Shown piece by piece: positions 19,973 through 28,086 of a stretch of DNA of 50,659 bases. The position numbers were made by a program, and so were the translations under genes. Every line of letters begins with the position of its first letter. Positions within the stretch are counted from its first letter, which is position 1. Origin of the DNA: Candidatus Kapaibacterium sp. (lineage in GTDB: Bacteria; Bacteroidota; Ignavibacteria; Kapaibacteriales; UBA4661); NCBI GenBank assembly GCA_025055035.1, contig JANWZB010000007.1:1-50659 (forward strand), written 5' to 3'. Under the pieces are notes generated by a model. That model saw nothing but the letters and a program-made list of their open reading frames with translations, was not told the DNA's origin and ran no database searches.

Positions 19973-21796
19973 ATGAACTCCACCTTGCACCCCCTCGACC
20001 TTGCTATTATTATTGGTTACGTTATTGGCACTATTATCCTAGGGTTTGTCATCTCCAAGCGTGCTGCACGAAGCCTACAGTCGTACTTTTTGGCAGACAA
20101 TAGCCTAGACTGGAAATATTTGGGATTATCGAATGCATCGGGGATGTTTGACATCTCGGGCACAATGTGGACAGTATCTATTGCGTTCATCTATGGTCTC
20201 AAAAGCGCATGGATACCCTGGCTATGGCCTGTGTGGAATCAAGTGTTTGTTATGATTTTCCTTGCAGTGTGGATGCGCCGCAGCGGTGTTATGACAGGCG
20301 CAGAGTGGATAACATTTCGCTTCGGAACAGGACGCGGTGCACAGCTTTCCCACATTATTGTTGTCATCTTTGCACTTGTTACAGTGATTGGCTTCATCGC
20401 CTACGGATTCGAGGGTGTTGGAAAGTTTGCAGCAGTGTTTCTTCCGTGGGATTTATCATTTCATGCTCTAGGGCGCTCATTCACAAATGATGAAGGGTAT
20501 GCACTACTGATTATGGCGCTCACAACGCTGTACTGCATTAAAGGCGGTATGTATAGCGTTGTCCTCACAGAAATGATGCAGTTTATCCTTATGACACTAG
20601 CATGCCTGGTTGTCGGCATCATTGCAATGATACACGTGCGCCCAGAGCTACTCAATGCCCACATTCCTGCTGGCTGGAAAGATTTGTGGTTCGGGTGGAC
20701 TATTAATCTTGATTGGTCGAGCATTCTACCAGCAGTGAATGACCGTATCAAGACAGACGGCTTTGAGATGTTTGGCTGGGCAATGATGCTTATGATTTTC
20801 AAAGGTATTCTCGCAAGTATTGCCGGTCCTGTACCTAGCTACGACATGCAGCGTGTTCTTGCAACACGAAGCCCCTCGGACGCTGCTAAAATGAGTGGTT
20901 TCACAATTCTTGTGTTATACATGCCGCGCTATTTCATGGTCGCTGGCTTAACGGCACTTGCTCTCGTATTTTTCTCCGATGAAATTGCTGCAATGGGCAG
21001 CAATATTGATTTTGAGCTAGTACTGCCACTTGCTATTCGCAACTTTATTCCTGTGGGATGGCGAGGAATTCTCCTTGCAGGCTTGATTGCAGCGTTTATG
21101 TCCACATTTGCAGCATTTGTTAATGCTGCTCCAGCATACCTTGTCAATGATATCTACAAACGGTATATCAATCCTGATACTTCTGATAGAACAAGCGTCC
21201 GTTTGAGCTATATTTCGTCCATTGTGCTAGTGCTTATCGGTATTGTTTTCGGCTTCTTTGTTGAATCGATTGATACTATCACGAAGTGGATTGTTGCCTC
21301 GCTGTACGGCGGCTACACAGCATCAAATGCTTTAAAATGGCTGTGGTGGCGATTCAACGGGTATGGGTATTTTTGGGGCATGATAGCCGGTCTTGCCGGT
21401 TCTATGACCATACCAAAACTTTTCCCTGAACTTTCTTCGCTCAATGCATTCCCAATAATCTTTGCGATTGCTCTATCTGGCTCTTTACTTGGTACTCTGC
21501 TCACAGCCCCAGAAGATGATGCAACGCTCATGGAATTCTACCGCCGTGTCCGACCGTGGGGCTTCTGGAAACCTATTATTGCAAAAATACAGGCAGAAGA
21601 TGCCAGCTTTCAAGGCAATACAAGCTTCTGGCACGATATGTTGAACTGTGCTCTCGGCATTACATGGCAAATGACCCAAGTTATCTTGCCTATGTATCTT
21701 GTCTTCGGTATGTGGAGTGAGATGGCTGTGACATTAGCAGTATTTTCGCTGTGTACATGGCTTTTAAAGCGCTGGTGGTGGGATAGATTAGAATAG
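19973..21796 (+). CDS. Sodium:solute symporter (SSS family)
   Basis: Multi-TM protein; LDLAIIIGYVIGTIILGFVISKRAARSLQSYFLADNSLDWKYLGLSNASGMFDISGTMW and AGLIAAFMSTFAAFVNAAPAYLVNDIYKRYI. ORF is open from 19916 but MNSTLHP at 19973 avoids overlap with GH92. Confidence 0.92.
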   Translation: MNSTLHPLDLAIIIGYVIGTIILGFVISKRAARSLQSYFLADNSLDWKYLGLSNASGMFDISGTMWTVSIAFIYGLKSAWIPWLWPVWNQVFVMIFLAVWMRRSGVMTGAEWITFRFGTGRGAQLSHIIVVIFALVTVIGFIAYGFEGVGKFAAVFLPWDLSFHALGRSFTNDEGYALLIMALTTLYCIKGGMYSVVLTEMMQFILMTLACLVVGIIAMIHVRPELLNAHIPAGWKDLWFGWTINLDWSSILPAVNDRIKTDGFEMFGWAMMLMIFKGILASIAGPVPSYDMQRVLATRSPSDAAKMSGFTILVLYMPRYFMVAGLTALALVFFSDEIAAMGSNIDFELVLPLAIRNFIPVGWRGILLAGLIAAFMSTFAAFVNAAPAYLVNDIYKRYINPDTSDRTSVRLSYISSIVLVLIGIVFGFFVESIDTITKWIVASLYGGYTASNALKWLWWRFNGYGYFWGMIAGLAGSMTIPKLFPELSSLNAFPIIFAIALSGSLLGTLLTAPEDDATLMEFYRRVRPWGFWKPIIAKIQAEDASFQGNTSFWHDMLNCALGITWQMTQVILPMYLVFGMWSEMAVTLAVFSLCTWLLKRWWWDRLE

Positions 21797-21815
21797 ACCA
21801 GTGAGCATCTTCTTT

Positions 21816-22295
21816 CTATGCATCTGTCTGCCGCTCGTACTCCTCATCAATAAGCTGCGGCAACGACTGGGATGCACGCACAGCGAGCGCATCAGCATGT
21901 TCGTTTTCCGTATTTCCAGCATGACCACGTACCCATATAAATTCAACATCATGCTGTTCGAGAAGAGTCAATAGTTGCTCCCACAAATCAGCGTTTTCAG
22001 CTGCTTGGCGCTTATTTCGTTTCCAGCCTTGCTTTCTCCAGCGCTGCGCCCAACCCTTGTTGACAGCGTTCACGATATACGCAGAATCGGTATACACCAG
22101 TACACGACAAGGTTGCTTGAGCGTCTCTAATCCACGGATAACCCCTAGCAGCTCCATACGATTATTCGTCGTTTTCCTGTACCCGGCTGAAAGCTCCTTG
22201 CGATGATGACCGAAAAGCAAAATAACACCGTAGCCACCCGGTCCGGGATTCCCGCTACACGCTCCATCAGAATACATTATGACTGTTGGCTTCAT
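21816..22295 (-). CDS. rnhA: Ribonuclease HI
   Basis: MYSDGACSGNPGPGGYGVIL, NNRMELLGVIRGLE, VYTDSAYIVNAVNKGWAQRWRKQGWKRN, WVRGHAGNTENEHADALA. Confidence 0.97.
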   Translation of the reverse strand: MKPTVIMYSDGACSGNPGPGGYGVILLFGHHRKELSAGYRKTTNNRMELLGVIRGLETLKQPCRVLVYTDSAYIVNAVNKGWAQRWRKQGWKRNKRQAAENADLWEQLLTLLEQHDVEFIWVRGHAGNTENEHADALAVRASQSLPQLIDEEYERQTDA

Positions 22296-22473
22296 ACTCC
22301 GTCTTACATGCTGTGTACTGATATATCCAGTATTTGCGGTACAATCACCTACAAATACTCACTTATCTTATGCATACCCAGTACAATCCGTGTAAAAACT
22401 GTTGTTTGAATAGCGGGAAAATACGATTTTTTGTCATACTCCACTCCTACTACATTCTTTCTCTGCATATGCT

Positions 22474-25137
22474 ATGAAACGATTTCTCACTTTTCTCGTT
22501 CTTGCAATGCTGCTAGTTATTGTTATTCTTGCAGCACTACCATTGCTTTTCAAGGACCGCATTGTTCAGTACGCAAAGTCTCAGGCAAACCAGACACTTG
22601 CCGCAAAAGTAGACTTTGGAGATATAGATATCTCTCTCCTACGATATTTCCCGCGTGTCGCACTTGTGTTCCGTGATGTTTCTATCGCAAACCTTGCACC
22701 ATTTGATGGTGATACACTGTTTTCTGCACGGGAAATTGCTCTGACAATTGAACCTTTATCGTACATAAGAAACGGCGATGTCGAGATTGTTACACTGCAC
22801 ATGCAACGCCCCCGTGTGTACACTCATGTACTCTCGGACACACAGAAAAATTGGCAAATCACTCGAAAAGAAGAATCCTCAGTAGAAGACACATCCACCC
22901 AAAGCTCATTACGCCTTGCGTTGAAATCATACACTATCACCGATGGATTCTTCCGCTTTCGCAGTGAACCTGCCAACCGCGACTTCATATTGGAGAACAT
23001 TCAGCACGAAGGCAGTGGTGACTTTGCACAACAGGTCTTCACGCTCGTTACCCGCACAACAGCGCTCATGACGTTTTCACAGCGCGGCTCAACATACTTG
23101 GACTCTATCCGCACAACACTGACCGCAGAAATTGGCGTTGATATAGGCAAAAATATCTACACGTTCAAGGATAATGAGCTTACATTGAACGAGCTTCACG
23201 CAGGATTTGAAGGCTCGATAGGCTTACCTGATGACCGTGATGATATCGACTTCGACCTTCGCTTTGCCACACGCGATGCTGACTTCAAAGCATTTCTCTC
23301 TGTTCTTCCGACAGCTTATTCCTCGCAACTCAGCGACGTCAAGGCAAGTGGAAGTGTCAACATACAAGGATTTGTGAAAGGCGCATACAATGATACAAGC
23401 TATCCTGCATTTGCACTGCGTACTGTAGTCAATAACGGCAGTGCTGAGCATCCTCGCCTTCCAGTACCGCTCAAGGCGGTCACGCTGGACTGTGATATCA
23501 CTCATCCGGGCGGTAGCTTAGACCGCAGTGTTATTCTTCTTCGGCAGCTATCACTGCTACTAGCTGGCAATCCATTTGACATGAACCTAGAAGCACGTAC
23601 TCTGCTGTCCGATCCCACAGTCTCTGTGGCTGCACGAGGGCGCATCAACCTCGCCGATATAAAGCGCTTTCTTGACTTCAAAGCACTCAACACTCTTCAG
23701 AACGGCATTATCACAGTTGATGCCTCGTTTCGTGGGGCAATGTCAGCAGTGAAGAGTAAAAACTATCAACGCCTAGATGTCGCAGGCTCGATGACTGTAG
23801 ACAATCTTGAGATTGCTTCTGACAGCTTGCCAGCGAAAATTGTAGTGCAAACGGCAACATTGAGCTTGAGTCCTCAAAGGGCGATGCTGTCGCGGTGTGC
23901 CATCTTGCTTGGAGAAAGTGATATTGCGCTTGAAGGACAACTCGAAAACCTTATCGGATATGCTCTCTATGATGAGACACTTGTGGGTATGGTACGGTTG
24001 CGGTCTGAATATCTCAATGTTAATCCTTGGCTCAAAGCTAGTTCTCACTCCGATTCTCTTGGAACACCGCGTGCATCGTCGCGCACAAACCCCGATACTG
24101 TGGCACGGAGCATTGAACTTCCCAGGAATATTGATTTTACAATGCAAGCTTCTATGCAACGCCTCATATTTTCGAATCTCGATATGCAGGAAGCTCAGGG
24201 CACTATGACGCTACGGAATAAGATACTACGATTCGACAATCTTGGCGTCAAGCTTCTGGGTGCACGAATGATTGCAAGCGGCTTATACAACACGCAGACG
24301 CCGCTTCAGCCACAGATAACGTTTTCTCTCCAGCTTGCTGATATCGGTATACGCACACTATATGAAAAATTCATGACCGTTCGGGAATTTGTGCCCTTTG
24401 CCCATCACATGCAAGGCATCATAGGAATGAAAGTACAACTCTCTACAGACCTTGATCAGAACCTTAAGCCACTATGGAACACCTTCTCCAGCAACGGAAT
24501 TGTCAATCTCAGCGCACTGAAGCTCGAGGACTTTACACCATGTAATGCGATTGCTGACGTACTCAAAATCGATGCTCTACGCAATCCGACACTCTCGAAA
24601 TTCAGCGCATTTTATGAAATTAAGAACGGACGCCTATACATCAAGCCTTTCAAAACAACACTCGCAGGTATTAATGTCAGCATCGAGGGGTCGAATGGTA
24701 TTGACAAATCTCTCGACTACATCGTACATCTTACTATTCCTGTTGAACGCCTCTCAAGCGCCGCATTTGATGCACTTGGAGCGCTTGGTGGTTTGAACCT
24801 CGCAGCACTTAAGCCCAAAACTATTCCTGTTATCATCCGCGTTGGTGGCACATTCGATAATCCTATTATTCAGCCGTCTTTAGAAGGAGCACAAAATGTA
24901 GGGCAGCAAGTTCTCGATGCTGCACAGGAAGAAATAAAACGCCGTGCCGAAGAAGAAATTCAGAACGCACAACGTAAGCTCAAGGAAGAAGCTGAGCGCC
25001 ATGCAAAAGAGCTTGAAGAAAAAGCAAAACAAGAGGCAGACCGCAAAGCACGAGAACTAGAGCAAAAAGCAAAAGAAGAACTGAAAAGACGCCTACCATT
25101 GAACATTTTTGGTGGGAAGGATACAACACGCAATTGA
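22474..25137 (+). CDS. AsmA family protein
   Basis: N-terminal TM anchor, KVDFGDIDISLLRYFPRVALVFRDVSI, AsmA C-terminal region (NIDFTMQASMQRLIFSNLDMQEAQGTMTLRNKILRFDNLGVKLLGARMIASG), charged coiled-coil tail. Confidence 0.88.
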   Translation: MKRFLTFLVLAMLLVIVILAALPLLFKDRIVQYAKSQANQTLAAKVDFGDIDISLLRYFPRVALVFRDVSIANLAPFDGDTLFSAREIALTIEPLSYIRNGDVEIVTLHMQRPRVYTHVLSDTQKNWQITRKEESSVEDTSTQSSLRLALKSYTITDGFFRFRSEPANRDFILENIQHEGSGDFAQQVFTLVTRTTALMTFSQRGSTYLDSIRTTLTAEIGVDIGKNIYTFKDNELTLNELHAGFEGSIGLPDDRDDIDFDLRFATRDADFKAFLSVLPTAYSSQLSDVKASGSVNIQGFVKGAYNDTSYPAFALRTVVNNGSAEHPRLPVPLKAVTLDCDITHPGGSLDRSVILLRQLSLLLAGNPFDMNLEARTLLSDPTVSVAARGRINLADIKRFLDFKALNTLQNGIITVDASFRGAMSAVKSKNYQRLDVAGSMTVDNLEIASDSLPAKIVVQTATLSLSPQRAMLSRCAILLGESDIALEGQLENLIGYALYDETLVGMVRLRSEYLNVNPWLKASSHSDSLGTPRASSRTNPDTVARSIELPRNIDFTMQASMQRLIFSNLDMQEAQGTMTLRNKILRFDNLGVKLLGARMIASGLYNTQTPLQPQITFSLQLADIGIRTLYEKFMTVREFVPFAHHMQGIIGMKVQLSTDLDQNLKPLWNTFSSNGIVNLSALKLEDFTPCNAIADVLKIDALRNPTLSKFSAFYEIKNGRLYIKPFKTTLAGINVSIEGSNGIDKSLDYIVHLTIPVERLSSAAFDALGALGGLNLAALKPKTIPVIIRVGGTFDNPIIQPSLEGAQNVGQQVLDAAQEEIKRRAEEEIQNAQRKLKEEAERHAKELEEKAKQEADRKARELEQKAKEELKRRLPLNIFGGKDTTRN

Positions 25138-25261
25138 CATTCCGTTTTTCTCCAACTTCACACTACTTCACACTAGCGTACTAGGAACGCAATTGCATTC
25201 CATCCTGATTTTATTGCTGCACGGTGTGCACAAGCACGAGAACGCACAAGTAGATGTTTTT

Positions 25262-25292
25262 TTTGCCATATAATTCAAAATCCATATATTTG
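25262..25292 (+). promoter_or_regulatory. Bacteroidetes-type promoter (TTTG-N19-TAnnTTTG) for the S1 gene
   Basis: TTTG at 25262-25265, 19-nt spacer, TATATTTG at 25285-25292; about 140 nt upstream of ATG 25430. Confidence 0.65.
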
Positions 25293-25429
25293 CAGTCTGT
25301 GTTTCGCAACACGAGCAAATCGCAAGTCGAGATATAACAACCTCTTGCACCTTAGCACACATGACTTCTATGCGTAGCACAGTAGGCTATAAACCATCCT
25401 AGTTTCGTACGTTTTTGTTTTCGTTTGAT

Positions 25430-26887
25430 ATGACTGACGAGCAACAAGTAGAATTTGCTGGCACGGCTCCATCGACATACGCTCACAATGCCACTCCAGA
25501 GTCTGCAGCAGCAGACCCTGCTACAGAACACATTACAGAACAGGCTGCTACTTCTTCTACCCAAGAAGCAACTTCAGCTGCTCAGAACGTACCTATCTCG
25601 GCATCTGTTCCTGAACCTCCTGAACACCAGGCGATACCATCGTCCGACGCTGCTTTGTCCCAACATTCTACTGTCGCAGCATCACCAGCTTCTGCAAAAC
25701 AGCCTGACTACGATGTTGAGGCAATCTACCCAGAAATTGTTGCTGCAAAGAACAACAAAACGACCCTCGAGGTTACAGGACTACGCAGGGTGCGCGGCGG
25801 CATCTTGGTAAGCTATAAAGGAATGCCGCTGTTTCTCCCTACCTCTCACTTATCACTTAAAGCAAACCCCAGTGAGAACGAGCTTCTTGCACTCATCCAG
25901 CAAACATTCCCTGTCCACGTCCATGAGATTAACGATAACGACAAGACTAAAGTCATCGTTACGCGGCGCAAGCTTCTCCGTGCCGACCAATTGAAAGAAT
26001 TTCATGTAGGACAAATTGTTGAAGGTAAGGTTGTTTCTTTCACTGAGTTCGGTGCATTTATCAATCTAGGAACAGTAGACGGCATGGTGCATGTATCGGC
26101 TATTTCTCGCCGCCGTATCAATCACCCTTCAGAAGTTCTCAAAAAGGGCGATACTGTCCGCGCTGTTGTTAAGGAAATAAATGAAGCTGGTCAGCGCCTT
26201 TCCCTTTCTATGCGAGAGCTTGAGCCTGACCCCTGGCAAGGTGCAGCAGCAGAATTCCCCGTTGGTACTATTCACAAAGGTAAAGTGAAAAGCTTAACAC
26301 CATTTGGTGCATATATCGAGCTCCGTCCAGGTATCGAAGGTCTTATTCATATTTCCGAAATGTCGTGGGCACGCCGTATTAAGCACCCTTCCGAGCTTTT
26401 TCAAGTTGGACAGGAAATTGACGTCTACATCCTCGATATCTCCGAAGAAAAGCAAAAAGTCTCTTTGGGATACAAACAAACTCAGCCCAATCCATGGGAA
26501 ACCATTACCGAGCGCTTTAAAGTTGGCGATAGAGTCGAGGGCACGGTGCGAGAATCGATCGACCGAGGTGTCGTCGTCAACATTGCAGAGGACATTGACG
26601 CTTTTATGCCCAAAGGCAAGATGCATCCATCGCTTCGCAACAAAGCACATCCGTTCAAAGTAGGAGATAAAATCGACGGTCTGTTTATCATGGATATTGT
26701 ACCAGAGAACCACTCTCTCATCCTAGGCATGGAGGGCTTCGACCAAAGTCCTGGTAAAAATGAGCGTGAGCAGCGCCGTGCACGCTCACAACAAGAGCAA
26801 ACCACTCTCGAACAGAAAGCAGACGTCAGCCTCGCAGACTTGCTCTCCGACGACGAAAAACGCAAGCTCTTTGGTACAGGAGAATAA
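25430..26887 (+). CDS. rpsA: S1 RNA-binding domain protein (30S ribosomal protein S1-like, four S1 repeats)
   Basis: Repeats: VGQIVEGKVVSFTEFGAFINLGTVDGMVHVSAIS, VGTIHKGKVKSLTPFGAYIELRPGIEGLIHISEMSW, VGDRVEGTVRESIDRGVVVNIAEDIDAFMP, plus a degenerate first repeat. Confidence 0.85.
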   Translation: MTDEQQVEFAGTAPSTYAHNATPESAAADPATEHITEQAATSSTQEATSAAQNVPISASVPEPPEHQAIPSSDAALSQHSTVAASPASAKQPDYDVEAIYPEIVAAKNNKTTLEVTGLRRVRGGILVSYKGMPLFLPTSHLSLKANPSENELLALIQQTFPVHVHEINDNDKTKVIVTRRKLLRADQLKEFHVGQIVEGKVVSFTEFGAFINLGTVDGMVHVSAISRRRINHPSEVLKKGDTVRAVVKEINEAGQRLSLSMRELEPDPWQGAAAEFPVGTIHKGKVKSLTPFGAYIELRPGIEGLIHISEMSWARRIKHPSELFQVGQEIDVYILDISEEKQKVSLGYKQTQPNPWETITERFKVGDRVEGTVRESIDRGVVVNIAEDIDAFMPKGKMHPSLRNKAHPFKVGDKIDGLFIMDIVPENHSLILGMEGFDQSPGKNEREQRRARSQQEQTTLEQKADVSLADLLSDDEKRKLFGTGE

Positions 26888-26938
26888 GCCTTGTCATTTA
26901 TACAGTATCAATCTCGGTAGCGCATTATAAGCTCTTAT

Positions 26939-26973
26939 GCCGAATTGTTCTCACAGGACGATTCGGCTTTTTT
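26939..26973 (+). terminator. Intrinsic terminator downstream of the S1 gene
   Basis: GCCGAAT (26939-26945) / ATTCGGC (26961-26967) followed by TTTTTT. Confidence 0.8.
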
Positions 26974-27073
26974 GTGTATATTGCCTACTGCGTAGCCTAG
27001 CTCTCAGTTTGTTCTCACTACGTTTGGCAAGCTTGTGTACCGTGTATTCTCTGTGCACAATTTTCTACAGCAT

Positions 27074-27952
27074 ATGACTATCACTCGCGGACTTTCACTG
27101 CACAATTGGAATCTACAGGCTTTTGTTGCTGCTTTTGCACTAGCAGTCCCTGCACTTACAAGCATCATGCCGAACGTACTTCGTGCACAACGTACAGAAA
27201 CGAGGAAACCACCATCACTGGCTCCTGCTGAGCAGCAGCGTTCTCTTCTCGAGAAGCCTCGACAGCTTCGTCCGCAGCAAATCATCACTGCCGACACAGC
27301 AACAGTAGTACAGGACTCTACAGCTCTTGGTACAACGCCGCCGGGCGAGTATCCATTTACCCCCGAACAAGATCGGGCATTCTATGAAGCACTCCGTATC
27401 GAGGTTCCACCCCGCGTGCGTTTTCAGTTCGAGGCACGGCAGTTTTCTCTTGCATGGCTCGCAATGCAAGAAGCACGCCGCCAGCAAATCTCCCCTCAAG
27501 AAGCAGCAATCGCTGCTATGAACGCTATAGATCCCCGCGCTTTCCTCCCTACAGCCCAAGAACAAACGTTCTATAACTACGGCATTGCTCAGTCATTTAC
27601 TATTCCTGGAGTATTCGATCCATTCCAGCGCTACGGGGGTCTTCCGGGTGTCGGTGGCTCAGGAGTTAGCGTACCACTCGCGTTGATAGGCTCACTACTT
27701 GGTCTTACCGACGATGTTTCGCCCACCATCCGCTATACCGTCGAGCAACCTGCAGAAGTGGAAATTATCATTTATTCCGTCCAAGCTATTGCCATTGCAC
27801 GCATTTTAAAAGCCCAACAAAATGCTGGTGGATATGCAATTACATGGAACCTTAAAAATGACCAAGGTTTGTCTGTACCCCCCGGTGACTATATTGCAGA
27901 AGTTCGTATAGGCAAAGATGCGGTTGTACGAAAGCGCATCCGCGTTGGATAA
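27074..27952 (+). CDS. Secreted protein of unknown function with C-terminal FlgD Ig-like domain
   Basis: Signal-like N-terminus (LQAFVAAFALAVPALTSIMPNVLRA); C-terminal AEVEIIIYSVQAIAIARILKAQQNAGGYAITWNLKNDQGLSVPPGDYIAEVRIG resembles FlgD_ig. Confidence 0.7.
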   Translation: MTITRGLSLHNWNLQAFVAAFALAVPALTSIMPNVLRAQRTETRKPPSLAPAEQQRSLLEKPRQLRPQQIITADTATVVQDSTALGTTPPGEYPFTPEQDRAFYEALRIEVPPRVRFQFEARQFSLAWLAMQEARRQQISPQEAAIAAMNAIDPRAFLPTAQEQTFYNYGIAQSFTIPGVFDPFQRYGGLPGVGGSGVSVPLALIGSLLGLTDDVSPTIRYTVEQPAEVEIIIYSVQAIAIARILKAQQNAGGYAITWNLKNDQGLSVPPGDYIAEVRIGKDAVVRKRIRVG

Positions 27953-28020
27953 CTATTTTGCATCCACTGTATCCATTCTTCTCTCACACTGTACACACAC
28001 GAGGTTGATACAATGCACAC

Positions 28021-28057
28021 CTGCCCTGTGCAGAGCATGTGCACTTGCACAGGGCAG
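28021..28057. terminator. Bidirectional terminator-like hairpin between convergent genes
   Basis: Perfect 12-bp stem CTGCCCTGTGCA (28021-28032) / TGCACAGGGCAG (28046-28057), 13-nt loop. Confidence 0.65.
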
Positions 28058-28086
28058 TCTTCTCATCGGCAGAATTGGTAGTAGGC

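Noticed and set aside
25455-25811. 118-aa Leu/Gln-rich ORF overlapping the S1 leader
   Set aside because: Out-of-frame reading of the low-complexity leader; the repetitive composition is a by-product of the true frame.
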